A stretch of DNA of 64,000 bases from DASYKS01 sp031404815. GTDB lineage: Bacteria > Acidobacteriota > Thermoanaerobaculia > Multivoradales > UBA5704. How positions within the stretch are numbered: the stretch's first letter is position 1; every line of letters begins with the position of its first letter. Shown one piece after another: positions 25,164-34,232 of this stretch. The stretch spans positions 1 to 64,000 of the forward strand of contig JANNIH010000158.1 in assembly GCA_031404815.1 (NCBI GenBank), read 5' to 3'. The notes beneath the pieces were generated by a model, which worked only from the letters and a program-made list of their open reading frames with translations, did no database searches and was not told where the DNA came from. A program made the translations under genes and the position numbers.

Positions 25164-27617
25164 ATGACGTTGCCGATCGCCGCGCCCGCCCCGCGCCTCG
25201 CCCCCGAGCTCACGCCAGAAAGCCTGCTCGCCGACTACCGGCTCGCGGCCAAGAGCCGCCAGGTCAGCCTGCTCGGACGGCGCGAGGTCCTGACCGGCAA
25301 AGCCAAGTTCGGGATCTTCGGTGACGGCAAAGAGATCGCCCAGCTCGCGCTCGCCCGCGCGTTCCGGCCGGGGGATGTCCGCTCCGGCTACTACCGCGAC
25401 CAGACGCTGATGATGGCGCTCGGACTTCTTTCGGTTGAGGAGTTCTTCGCCCAGCTCTATGCCGACGCCGACCCGGAGCGCGAGCCCTGCTCGGCCGGCC
25501 GCTCGATGACCGCTCACTTCGCGACCTGGATGGTCGGGGAGCACGGCGAATTCCTCCCTCAGACCGACCGCTTCAACTCGTCGGCCGACGTGTCGCCGAC
25601 CGGATCGCAGATGCCGCGCCTGGTGGGCTTGGCGCAGGCATCGAAGCTCTACCGCGAGCTGCCGGCGCTCGCCGATCGGACGGGCTTCTCGATCGGCGGC
25701 CAGGAGATCGCCTGGGGGACGATCGGCAACGCGAGCTGTGCCGAGGGGATGGTCTGGGAATCGATCAACGCGGCCTGCGTGCTGCGCGTGCCGATGGTCC
25801 TGTCGATCTGGGATGACGGCTACGGCATCTCGGTGCCGAACGAGATCCAGATTGCGAAGGGGGACCTGTCGGCGTTGCTCCAAGGGTTCCGCCGCGCGCC
25901 GGGCAGTCTGGACGGGCTCGATCTCTACACAGTGAAGGGATGGGACTATCCGGCCCTGTGCGCGACCTATTTCGCCGCGGCGGAGAGCGCGCGGCGCGAT
26001 CATGTTCCAGTGGTGATTCACGTCACCGAGATCACTCAACCGCAGGGGCATTCGACCTCCGGCAGCCACGAGCGCTACAAGTCGAAGGAGCGGCTGGACT
26101 GGGAAGTGGAGTTCGACGGCCTCACTCGGATGCGCGATGGGTTGATTCGCGACCAGATCGCCACCTCCGAGCAGTTGGCTGCCATCGACGAGGAGGAGCG
26201 AGTCGCCGTCCGCGAGGCCCAGCGCCGCGCCTGGGACGCCTTCCGGGCACCGATCGAAGCCGAAAGAAAAGTCGTGCTGGGGATGCTCGGCGAGGTCGCC
26301 GCGGAATGTGGCGCAGCCGAGCCGGCCGGCGCCGAGGTCGCGGCCGAGGTCGCAAAAATCGCCGACGAACTGGGGCGGCAGCAGGCCGCGTTCCGCCGTG
26401 ACCTCTCGGCCGCCGCGCACGCGGCACGGGTGGCTGTCTCAGCCGGGGCCGGCCGAGCGCGCGGCCCGGCGGCGGAACGGCTCGCCGGTTGGCGCCGCGG
26501 CTTCGAAGCGGCGAACGCCGATCTCTACGGCACCCACCTGACCAGTGAGACGCCGCGCTCGCCGTTGGTGCAGCCGATCGTGCCGGCGCGCTACTCCGAG
26601 TCGTCGCCGACCTTGAACGGGTTCGAGGTGCTGACCGCCTGCTTCGACGCCGCGCTCGCGCGCTACCCGGAATTGGTGGCGATGGGGGAGGACCTGGGCC
26701 AACTCGGCGACGTCAACCAGGGCTTCCTCGGCCTCCAGGCGAAATACGGGGCGCTCCGGGTCGCCGACACCGGCATCCGCGAGACCACCATCCTCGGCCA
26801 GGCGATCGGCCTCGCGATGCGCGGGATTCGACCGATTGCCGAGATCCAGTACCTCGACTACATCCTCTATGCCCTGCAAATCCTCTCGGACGACCTCGCG
26901 ACGCTCCGCTATCGCTCGGCGGGGAGGCAGGCGGCGCCGGTGATCGTGCGCACCCGCGGCCACCGCCTGGAGGGGATCTGGCATTCCGGCTCGCCGATGG
27001 CCGGGGTGATCCACCTGGTCCGCGGCATCCACGTCTGTGTGCCGCGCAACATGACCCAGGCCGCGGGGATGTACAACCTCCTGCTTCAGGGGGACGACCC
27101 GGGCATCGTGATCGAGGTGCTGAACGGCTACCGCCTGAAGGAGCGCCTGCCCGACAACATCGCCGAGTTCACCGTGCCGCTCGGTGTGCCGGAGATCTTG
27201 CGCGAAGGGACCGACGTCACGGTCGTCACCTATGGCGCCTGCTGCCGGATCGCGCTCGAAGCCGCCGACGCACTCGCGCGGGTGGGGGTCGAGGCGGAGG
27301 TGATCGACGTCCAGACCCTCCTGCCGTTCGACCGCGAGGCGCGTATCGTCGAGTCGCTCAAGAAGACCAACCGCCTGCTCTGCCTCGACGAAGACGTTCC
27401 GGGCGGCGCCTCCGCCTCGATGCTCCAGCAGATCCTGGAGATGCAAGGGGGCTACAACTGGCTCGATGCGGCGCCGCGCACGCTGGCCGCCGAAGCCCAC
27501 CGCCCCGCCTACGGCTCCGACGGCGACTACTGGTCCAAACCGAACCGCGAATCGATCTTCGACGCCGTCTACGCGATCGCCCACGAGAGCGATCCCCGCC
27601 GCTGGCCGGAGCTGTAG
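25164..27617 (+). CDS. 2-oxoacid dehydrogenase E1, alpha and beta subunits fused (branched-chain type)
   Basis: An 817-aa fusion. Residues ~20-400 match the E1 alpha subunit: YYRDQTLMMALGL, the TPP-binding stretch GNASCAEGMVWESINAAC and DDGYGISVPNEIQ, then HSTSGSHERYKSKE in the phosphorylation-loop region. Residues ~490-810 are E1 beta: VAMGEDLGQLGDVNQGF, DTGIRETTILGQAIGLAMRG, IAEIQYLDYILYALQ, the C-terminal transketolase domain and LDEDVPGGASASM. A ~70-residue Ala/Arg-rich linker joins them. The enzyme would decarboxylate a 2-oxoacid (2-oxoisovalerate or related) and pass the acyl group to an E2 lipoyl protein, which is not encoded in this window. It is a metabolic gene inside a run of defence genes; the next gene starts 8 nt downstream. 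Confidence 0.9.
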   Translation: MTLPIAAPAPRLAPELTPESLLADYRLAAKSRQVSLLGRREVLTGKAKFGIFGDGKEIAQLALARAFRPGDVRSGYYRDQTLMMALGLLSVEEFFAQLYADADPEREPCSAGRSMTAHFATWMVGEHGEFLPQTDRFNSSADVSPTGSQMPRLVGLAQASKLYRELPALADRTGFSIGGQEIAWGTIGNASCAEGMVWESINAACVLRVPMVLSIWDDGYGISVPNEIQIAKGDLSALLQGFRRAPGSLDGLDLYTVKGWDYPALCATYFAAAESARRDHVPVVIHVTEITQPQGHSTSGSHERYKSKERLDWEVEFDGLTRMRDGLIRDQIATSEQLAAIDEEERVAVREAQRRAWDAFRAPIEAERKVVLGMLGEVAAECGAAEPAGAEVAAEVAKIADELGRQQAAFRRDLSAAAHAARVAVSAGAGRARGPAAERLAGWRRGFEAANADLYGTHLTSETPRSPLVQPIVPARYSESSPTLNGFEVLTACFDAALARYPELVAMGEDLGQLGDVNQGFLGLQAKYGALRVADTGIRETTILGQAIGLAMRGIRPIAEIQYLDYILYALQILSDDLATLRYRSAGRQAAPVIVRTRGHRLEGIWHSGSPMAGVIHLVRGIHVCVPRNMTQAAGMYNLLLQGDDPGIVIEVLNGYRLKERLPDNIAEFTVPLGVPEILREGTDVTVVTYGACCRIALEAADALARVGVEAEVIDVQTLLPFDREARIVESLKKTNRLLCLDEDVPGGASASMLQQILEMQGGYNWLDAAPRTLAAEAHRPAYGSDGDYWSKPNRESIFDAVYAIAHESDPRRWPEL

Positions 27618-27624
27618 ACCCGCG

Positions 27625-28794
27625 ATGGACGGCAAACGCTTCCTCCGCTCGATCGAGCTGAAAAACATCCTCTCCTATGGACCGGAGGGGGTGAAGCTGG
27701 AGCTGGAGCCGTTGAACGTTTTGATCGGGGCGAACGCGTCGGGCAAGAGCAACTTGATCCAGGCGCTGCGGCTTTTGCAGGCGGCTCCGAATGACTTTGC
27801 GAAGCCGATTCGCGACGGTGGCGGCGTCGATGAGTGGATCTGGAAGGGGCTGGGGGGCAGCGGCAGCGCCCGCCTGGGAGTACAGATCCTAGATCCCCTC
27901 AAGGGCATTGGCATCAGGTACGACTTGGGGTTTGCCTCCGAAGGCTCCCGATCACTCCTGCAAGAGGAGGAGATTGTAGGGCAGGACGGGCGACGGATCT
28001 ACCTCCTGCGAGAGAGGTTGCTCCCAACAGAGACACCGGAAATGTCAGGCTGGGGAACGCTCGATTCGGCTCCTGCGGGGTTCGGTGTGCGTCGGGACCT
28101 CTCGATCCTCGCTCAGCTTCGCGATCCGAGACAAGACTACGAATTCGCGGTTTTGGCTCGTTGGCTGCCTCAACTGACCTTTTTCCAGCGCCCTTGGCTC
28201 GACGAAGGCGTACGCCGTCCACAGCGCGCCGATCTGCCAAACGACTTCCTCATCGAGAGTGGCCAAAACCTTGGACTGGTCTTTAGTGGGTTGCTCAACC
28301 GAACTGGCTTTCGGCGGCTTCTTATTGAGAAGATCCGAGTCCTTTACCAGCAGGTCGAAGACCTCTCCATCAAGGTTGAAGGAGGGGCCGTCCAGGTCTT
28401 CCTTCACGAGGCTGGACTCTCGTCCCCTACGCCCTCGGCGCGCATTTCTGACGGGACGTTTCGCTACCTCTGCCTCCTCTCGATTCTCCTCCACCCGGAC
28501 CCGCCGCCGCTGGTCTGCATTGAGGAGCCGGAGCTCGGCCTCCACCCGGACGCAATGTCTGCGGTGGGCGAGATGTTGATTGAGGCATCGCAGAGGACTC
28601 AACTCATCGTAACGACCCACTCGCCGAGCCTGGTGTCGGCGCTTTCAAGCGTCCCTGAAGCGGTCATCGTCTGTGAGCGCGGCGATGAAGGCACCACTCT
28701 GACCCGGCTCGAACCCGCCAAGCTCAAACACTGGCTCGACGAGTACACCTTGGGCGATGTGTGGCAGATCGGTGCGCTGGGCGGGAATCGTTAG
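27625..28794 (+). CDS. OLD/RecF-like AAA ATPase paired with DUF4276 protein
   Basis: A 389-aa ATPase with Walker A GANASGKSN (35-43), the signature-like RISDGTFRYLCLLSILL, Walker B LVCIEEPELGLHP and LIVTTHSPSLVSA. It ends QIGALGGNR and its stop overlaps the GTG start of the DUF4276 gene by one base (TAGTG), so the two are translationally coupled. ATPase plus DUF4276 pairs recur in bacterial defence islands and resemble ATPase plus TOPRIM logic (OLD, Gabija, PARIS), in which the ATPase senses and the partner executes; this functional reading is inference. A decayed paralogous pair lies at 15375-16818. The gene begins 8 nt after the E1 dehydrogenase stop. Confidence 0.85.
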   Translation: MDGKRFLRSIELKNILSYGPEGVKLELEPLNVLIGANASGKSNLIQALRLLQAAPNDFAKPIRDGGGVDEWIWKGLGGSGSARLGVQILDPLKGIGIRYDLGFASEGSRSLLQEEEIVGQDGRRIYLLRERLLPTETPEMSGWGTLDSAPAGFGVRRDLSILAQLRDPRQDYEFAVLARWLPQLTFFQRPWLDEGVRRPQRADLPNDFLIESGQNLGLVFSGLLNRTGFRRLLIEKIRVLYQQVEDLSIKVEGGAVQVFLHEAGLSSPTPSARISDGTFRYLCLLSILLHPDPPPLVCIEEPELGLHPDAMSAVGEMLIEASQRTQLIVTTHSPSLVSALSSVPEAVIVCERGDEGTTLTRLEPAKLKHWLDEYTLGDVWQIGALGGNR

Positions 28795-29396
28795 TGAAGC
28801 CGATCCAGATCTTCGTTGAGGGCGGTGGATCTACCGTCAAGACGAAGTCGCAGCTCCGGTCAGGGTTCAGGGAGTTCCTTGAAAGGGCAGGATTCGTTTG
28901 CCGGGTGATCCCCTGTGGACCTCGGGATGCGGCCTTCAAGTATTGGCGGGCGGCACTCTCGGTGGATCGGGAGGCCTTGAACCTTCTACTCGTCGATTCC
29001 GAAGGGCCGGTGGAAGAAGGCTCGCTCCTTTGGCGCCACCTCGAAAAGAGCGACCCGTCCTGGCAACCGCCCTCAGAAACGGAACACCAGTGCCACCTGA
29101 TGGTCCAGACGATGGAAGCCTGGTTTCTCGCCGATCCCGAGGCCCTCGCGAAGTACTACGGCCAGCAATTCGGCACGAAAGCCCTGCCAGCTCGGGAAAA
29201 CGTCGAGCAGATCGCGAAGTCCGATGTCGAGCGCTCTCTTAGGGAAGCCACCAAGAAGACCCAGAAAGGCGGGTACCACAAGATTCGCCATGCATCCGAT
29301 CTTCTCGCCCGGATCGACCCCGAAAAGGTCCGGAAGCGCGCACCCCACTGCGAGCGCCTGCTCTTGACGCTGGCGAGCGCGCGATCCGGAGTCTGA
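28794..29396 (+). CDS. DUF4276-family protein (TOPRIM-like), partner of the ATPase
   Basis: A 200-aa protein starting with GTG within the ATPase stop (TAGTG). The N-terminus IQIFVEGGGSTVKTKSQLRS has the strand-loop with an early glutamate (VEG) seen in TOPRIM-like folds, and LLLVDSEGPV supplies the acidic second motif. HQCHLMVQTMEAWFLADPEA and KGGYHKIRHASDLLARIDP are typical of DUF4276. By analogy with other ATPase-TOPRIM defence pairs it would be the nuclease-like effector; catalytic competence is not shown. It is intact, unlike the remnant at 15375-15640. Confidence 0.82.
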   Translation: MKPIQIFVEGGGSTVKTKSQLRSGFREFLERAGFVCRVIPCGPRDAAFKYWRAALSVDREALNLLLVDSEGPVEEGSLLWRHLEKSDPSWQPPSETEHQCHLMVQTMEAWFLADPEALAKYYGQQFGTKALPARENVEQIAKSDVERSLREATKKTQKGGYHKIRHASDLLARIDPEKVRKRAPHCERLLLTLASARSGV

Positions 29397-29404
29397 CGCC
29401 CCTC

Positions 29405-29794
29405 CTACCCCCCCGTCGCCCCTTCCAGCTCCCCCTCGATGAACTCAGAGAGCGTCTTTTCTTGATCCGGGGGGAGCCCTTCGAAGGCGAGGCCGACGCG
29501 GAAACGGCGGGTCTTTGGGGCACGCTGGTCCTCTCCGACGAAAATCACTTTTCCTGCCGGCCGGAAATCGGAGCCGCGAAAGGTCAGGTCGAGATCGATC
29601 TCCTGGCCGAGACGGGGCTCGAAATCGGTCGCGATCAGCATGCCGCCGCGCGAAACCTGTAGAACAACGAATTCACTGCGTGCGGTCAAGCCGCCCTTCA
29701 AGCCCGCCACCGAGTAGCGGGGGAACTTCCTGCGATCAGAGTCCACACTGCAACCTCCCGATAAAATGTCTTGCGCTGTCAGATTCGACGCCAT
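29405..29794 (-). CDS. PilZ-domain protein (cyclic-di-GMP receptor type)
   Basis: A 129-aa protein. The PilZ ligand-binding signature is complete: RRKFPRY supplies the RxxxR motif and VSRGGMLI supplies the D/NxSxxG-type motif (here with V in place of D/N). The intervening barrel strands (LTARSEFVVLQ, IDLDLTFRGSDFRPAGKVIFV) follow. PilZ proteins bind c-di-GMP and modulate motility, secretion or exopolysaccharide, but the substituted D/N position may weaken binding. It is convergent with the DUF4276 gene (8-bp gap) and divergent from the halogenase gene. ATG 29794 is selected as the nearest start to the domain. Confidence 0.8.
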   Translation of the reverse strand: MASNLTAQDILSGGCSVDSDRRKFPRYSVAGLKGGLTARSEFVVLQVSRGGMLIATDFEPRLGQEIDLDLTFRGSDFRPAGKVIFVGEDQRAPKTRRFRVGLAFEGLPPDQEKTLSEFIEGELEGATGG

Positions 29795-29901
29795 CTTAAG
29801 TCTGTAGTGCGCGCCGGGCTCCCGGGCGATCCGCCCGGGGTCCCATCCGATGCCGATTCTTATCTCTACGCATCGAGCGCCCGCCGGTTTATGATCCGAG
29901 G

Positions 29902-31488
29902 ATGGAAGCGAGCTCAAACGACAAGGCAGGCGCACGGCGGTTCGACGTGGTCATCCTGGGCGGCGCGATCAGCGGCGGGGCCGCAGCCCTGCTACTCCGG
30001 CGCGAGCGCCCCGGGCTATCGGTCCTGGTGGTCGAAAAGCAGGCCGTATTCGACGCCAAGGTGGGGGAGGCTACGACTGAGATGTCGGGCATGTTCCTCA
30101 CCCGCCGACTGGCGCTCTGGGAGCACCTCGAACGCCAACACCTGCGCAAAGAGGGTTTACGCTTCTGGTTCTCGAACTCGCGGGTCCACGGCCATGCCGA
30201 GGCGAGCGAGACCGGTCCCTACCAACAGACCGCGGTACCCACGTTCCAGCTCCGGCGCGATGCGCTCGACGAGCACGTTCTGGCCCTCGCCGCGGCGGCC
30301 GGGGCCGAGCTGCTCCGTCCGGCGCGGGTCTCGAATGTCGAGGTCGGCGATTTCGACCACCGGGTGACGATCGACAGTGCAGCCGGACGCGAGACCGTCG
30401 CCTGCCGCTGGGTGCTGGACGCCACCGGGCGCGCGACCGTCCTGGGCAAACGGTTGGGGCTGATCGAACGCAACGAGCAGCACCCCACGAGCGCGGTCTG
30501 GGCGCGGTGGGAGGGGGTGCGCCACATCGACGATCTCGCCGCGCGCTCGGGAGGCAAGCTGGCCGAAGGCAACGTCGGCTCGCGGCGGCTCGCCACCAAC
30601 CACTACCTGGGGCGTGGGTTTTGGGTCTGGGTGATCCCGCTCGCCAACGGCGAGACTTCGATCGGCCTGGTCTACGATCGACGCCTGGTCTCGCTCGATG
30701 TTTCGGGCAGCGGCCGCGGGGCGGCGTACGAGGCGCATCTCCAAAGCATTCCGGCGCTCGCCGAACTCCTGGTCGGTGCGCGGATGCGTGGCGATGACCT
30801 GCGCGCCTATTCCCACCTCGCCTATGCCACCCGCCAGTACATGGGTTCGGGCTGGGCGCTGCTCGGCGACGCCGCGGTGTTTCTCGATCCGTTCTACTCG
30901 CCGGGGCTCGACCATATGGCGTTCTCGGTCGAGGCGACGGTAGCCCTGGTGCTCGCCGAGACCGCGGGTGAGGACATCGCCGAGCGGATCGCCGAACACA
31001 ACCGGACGTTTTTGCGCTCCTACTGGCGTTTCTTCGAAGGGATCTACCGCGACAAGTACTACTACATGGGCGAGCACGACCTGGCCTCGGCCGCGATGCT
31101 GATCGACACCGGCCAGTACTTCATCTTTCTGGTCACTCCGGCCTACAAGCTCTACAAGCGCTTCCATTGGGTGCCGGTGCTCGGCCCCAAAGAGGCGTTC
31201 TTGAGCTACAAGATGCTCCACCTCTACAACCGGCGCTTCAAGCGGATCGCCGAAGCCCGGCGCCACCTGGGGCTCGCCGGGGAACGCAACGACGGCCGCC
31301 GGTTGGTCGCCCGCTTCGAGCTGGGGACCGCGGGCGCCAGAACGGTCGCCCGCGGTTTGAAGATCTGGCTCTACGCCGAGGTCGACCTGCTCTGCCGACA
31401 GATCGCTGCGCCGTTCCGGCGTCGGCGGCCGGAGCCGGTTTCGGTCATGTCGGCGGTAGCTGCGGAATCCGGCGCCGAGCCGCACTGA
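29902..31488 (+). CDS. Flavin-dependent halogenase-like FAD enzyme
   Basis: A 528-aa FAD enzyme. It has the dinucleotide-binding GGAISGGAAALLL after a beta strand (FDVVILGG), the VGEATTE motif, K83 in LRKEGLRFWF at the position of the catalytic lysine of tryptophan halogenases, and GRGFWVWVIPLANGETSIGL containing an exact WxWxIP, the hallmark separating flavin halogenases from related monooxygenases. DPFYSPGLDHMAFS matches the FxPxxSxG-type motif of phenolic or carrier-tethered halogenases. It would halogenate an aromatic or polyketide/peptide substrate using FADH2, O2 and halide. No flavin reductase is adjacent. It overlaps the convergent CHAT gene by 44 bp at its 3' end. Confidence 0.78.
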   Translation: MEASSNDKAGARRFDVVILGGAISGGAAALLLRRERPGLSVLVVEKQAVFDAKVGEATTEMSGMFLTRRLALWEHLERQHLRKEGLRFWFSNSRVHGHAEASETGPYQQTAVPTFQLRRDALDEHVLALAAAAGAELLRPARVSNVEVGDFDHRVTIDSAAGRETVACRWVLDATGRATVLGKRLGLIERNEQHPTSAVWARWEGVRHIDDLAARSGGKLAEGNVGSRRLATNHYLGRGFWVWVIPLANGETSIGLVYDRRLVSLDVSGSGRGAAYEAHLQSIPALAELLVGARMRGDDLRAYSHLAYATRQYMGSGWALLGDAAVFLDPFYSPGLDHMAFSVEATVALVLAETAGEDIAERIAEHNRTFLRSYWRFFEGIYRDKYYYMGEHDLASAAMLIDTGQYFIFLVTPAYKLYKRFHWVPVLGPKEAFLSYKMLHLYNRRFKRIAEARRHLGLAGERNDGRRLVARFELGTAGARTVARGLKIWLYAEVDLLCRQIAAPFRRRRPEPVSVMSAVAAESGAEPH

Positions 31489-34111
31489 TTGCGGCGAGCA
31501 CTCCCAACGCTCCGACCGCAATCGCTCCGATGATCGCGAGGCCCGCACCGAATCCCCGTCCCGGTCGCGGCGGCCAGCTCGGCACCACCGGCGGTGGCTC
31601 GCCGATCAGCACGAACGCCGACCAGACCTCCGGGCGATTCCAGCCGGGGGAGGCGAGCAGGCGCCTTTTGGTTGCGGCGAGCGCCTCGGCCGGGGGGAGA
31701 CCGAGGGCGAGCTGAGCGTAGAACTGCCCCATGACCGCGGCGGTCGCCTGATCGCCGACATCCCAGAGACTGGCGATCACACCCGAAGCCCCGGCGGCGA
31801 GGAAGGCGCCGGAGAGCGACGAGAGTGCCCCGGTGCCCCGCCCGCCGTCGAGTGCGGTGCTGCAGGCGGAGAGCACGGCGAGGTCGGCGCGGACCGGCCG
31901 GGCCGCGATCTCCGCCGGGCCGAGCAGTCCGTCGTCCGCGCCTGAGGGGGTGAGCAGGATCGCGGCACCCCTCCCGGCACGCTCATCAAGCACGGTGTGG
32001 GTGGCGAAATGGAGAACTCGGGCGCCCTCAGCCGATCGGGCGCGGAACGCCGCTTCTGTGGCGCGCGCTCCGAGAAAGACCGAGTTCGCGGTCGAGGGGG
32101 TGCCGGTCAGGATCGGCTCCAACATGGCAATCTCCCGCGCGGCGCCCGGCAGGCTCCGCAGCGCGAAGCGCGCGGCGAGCAGGCCGGCGGGGGAGGTGGC
32201 CTTGCGGTTCGCATCCACAGCCGATAGCGGCGCGCCGAAGCCGAGGAAGGGCCGTTTGGAGCGCGCGACTTTGCGGTCGGCGAGCGCCAATCCGACCGCC
32301 GCGCTCGGCAGGTAGGAGACCGCGATCCGTCCGATCATCGGGGTCGATTCGCCCGGCAGCGCGAGCAGCTCGAACGGGAGGTAGCGCAACTCGCCATCGG
32401 GCGCGATGCGCAGGTGCTCCACAGACGTAAGATCGCCGAGCGGTCCGAGCAGGGCCGTTCCGAGGGCGGCGAGATCGCGCGCCGCCGGAGCGTGCCCCGC
32501 GGCGAGGTCGCGATGAACCCGCCGGACGAGGAGGCGCAAGGGAGCGCTCGGGCCGAGATCGAACAGCTCGATGCCGGGAGCTTTGGGTAGGTTGGCCCGG
32601 CCGCCTACGCGCCAGAGATACAGGCGTCCCTCGGCGGTGAAATATTCGAGCACCGGCTCCGGCAGAGCTTCCAAGCGGGTGAGGAGCGCAGAGTTCGCGC
32701 GGCTCGAGGTTGCCACCGAGAGGAGGGGCGCGGTGACCGTGGAGCGCTCGCCGAGCGCATCGATCAGCTCGCGCGCCTTGGCGCCTTCGACCCGGAGGAG
32801 CGCCTGGCCGGCCGCCGCGCCGTTCCCCGAGCGAGCGCTCCGCACTTCGATCGCGACCGCGGTCTCGTAGACCGGGCGGTGGTCGCCAAAGTAGCTCGCT
32901 TGCAGGCGTTGGGTGCCGATCTCGGCGCGCGTCGCCTCGATCTCGGCGAGTGCCTGGTCGAGCAGCTCGCGCGCGGCTTTCAGATTCCCACGCGCGGCAG
33001 CGACTTTGCCGAGCCCTTCGCGGGCGGACCAGCGGCCCTCGGCCGACCCGCTCGCCTGGGCGGCGGCGAGGCAGCGTTGAAAGGTGGCCTCGGCCTCGCC
33101 CCAGCGCTTCTCTTCGAGCAGCAGGCGTCCGAGGTAGAAGAGATCTTGAATCTCTTCGGTCTGATCGCCGCTCGCCTCCGCATCGGCGAGCGCGGCGCGA
33201 AAGTCGGCTTCGGCGCCGCGCCGGTCGCCGAGGTTCAAATATCGCGCGAGGCCGAGATTGAGCGCCACGTTCGAGGCGCCGGCCCGATCGCCGGCTTGGG
33301 CGTAGAGCACGGCGGCCTCTTCGAACGCGGCGATCGCCCGCCGCGGGTCACCCAGATTGCGATAGAGCACGCCCGCGTTGACGGCGATCGAAGCGCGCAG
33401 GCCAGGATCGAGATCGCCGCTCGCGCCCCCTTTTGGGCCGAGCAGGTCGGCATAGAGCGCGAGCGCCTCCTCAAACGCGCCGAGTTTTTCGAGCACCACC
33501 CCTTCGTTGATCCGGGCGATCCGCAGCTGATCCGCCGACCATCGCTCCGTCGCATGACGGGCCGCCACCGCCGCCGCCTCGCGGTACGCTGCGAGCGCCC
33601 GGCCGTACCGCCCCGACTCGGTGGCCGCCACCCCTAGATTCGCGAGGTTGATCCCTTCGCCTTCCGCGTCGCCCGCCTGACGGTTGAGCGCGAGCGCCGC
33701 GCGGAAGTGGGTTTCCGCCTCCGTCGTTTTCCCGAGCGATTGGAGCGACCGGCCGAGGTTGTTGAGCGCGCGGGCGAGCGGGATCGGGTCGTCCTTCCGC
33801 AACCGGCGCAGGCGAACCGCCGCGCTGCATTCGACCAGCGCCGCGCGAAAATCTCCGCGGTCGTTCAAGATCGCACACGCGTTGTTGTGCGCCGTCCCCG
33901 CCGACTCCGGATCGCTCGGTTCGAGAGCCGGCGCCGCCTCGCGATACGCCGCGAGCGCCTCGTCTAGCCGGCCCTCCTGATGGAACGAAAACGCGCGATC
34001 CAGGGTCTCGAGCGGGGAGAGGGCGGCGCCCGCGCCGACGGGGGCTACGCACGGGGTCGCAAAGATCGAGAGGATCGAGAGAAAGCAGGGGAGGAACAAG
34101 CGGCGCGCCAT
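31445..34111 (-). CDS. Exported TPR-CHAT protein with C-terminal membrane helix
   Basis: An 888-aa protein with a signal peptide (MARRLFLPCFLSILSIF). Residues ~30-390 are about nine TPR-like repeats (FSFHQEGRLDEALAAYREAA, ALNNLGRSLQSLGKTTEAE and others). The CHAT domain occupies ~520-840, with the catalytic histidine in ARVLHFATHTVLDE and cysteine in LAVLSACSTALDGG. It ends with one membrane helix (AGLAIIGAIAVGALGVLAAI) and a basic tail, so the body is predicted to be periplasmic. It has the same general architecture as the lipoprotein at 8696-12007 but is anchored by the opposite end. Nothing in the neighbourhood identifies its substrate. Confidence 0.87.
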   Translation of the reverse strand: MARRLFLPCFLSILSIFATPCVAPVGAGAALSPLETLDRAFSFHQEGRLDEALAAYREAAPALEPSDPESAGTAHNNACAILNDRGDFRAALVECSAAVRLRRLRKDDPIPLARALNNLGRSLQSLGKTTEAETHFRAALALNRQAGDAEGEGINLANLGVAATESGRYGRALAAYREAAAVAARHATERWSADQLRIARINEGVVLEKLGAFEEALALYADLLGPKGGASGDLDPGLRASIAVNAGVLYRNLGDPRRAIAAFEEAAVLYAQAGDRAGASNVALNLGLARYLNLGDRRGAEADFRAALADAEASGDQTEEIQDLFYLGRLLLEEKRWGEAEATFQRCLAAAQASGSAEGRWSAREGLGKVAAARGNLKAARELLDQALAEIEATRAEIGTQRLQASYFGDHRPVYETAVAIEVRSARSGNGAAAGQALLRVEGAKARELIDALGERSTVTAPLLSVATSSRANSALLTRLEALPEPVLEYFTAEGRLYLWRVGGRANLPKAPGIELFDLGPSAPLRLLVRRVHRDLAAGHAPAARDLAALGTALLGPLGDLTSVEHLRIAPDGELRYLPFELLALPGESTPMIGRIAVSYLPSAAVGLALADRKVARSKRPFLGFGAPLSAVDANRKATSPAGLLAARFALRSLPGAAREIAMLEPILTGTPSTANSVFLGARATEAAFRARSAEGARVLHFATHTVLDERAGRGAAILLTPSGADDGLLGPAEIAARPVRADLAVLSACSTALDGGRGTGALSSLSGAFLAAGASGVIASLWDVGDQATAAVMGQFYAQLALGLPPAEALAATKRRLLASPGWNRPEVWSAFVLIGEPPPVVPSWPPRPGRGFGAGLAIIGAIAVGALGVLAAISAARRRIPQLPPT

Positions 34112-34232
34112 GTGCGGGTCTCAGGGAGGGATGATAGCGCTCCCACGATCGAGCCCGTTGTGCGGCCCTGGATTCCGCCGGTGTTTCAGTGGACAAAAGC
34201 GGGCCTCGGCCGGCGAGGAACCGAACGCCTCT

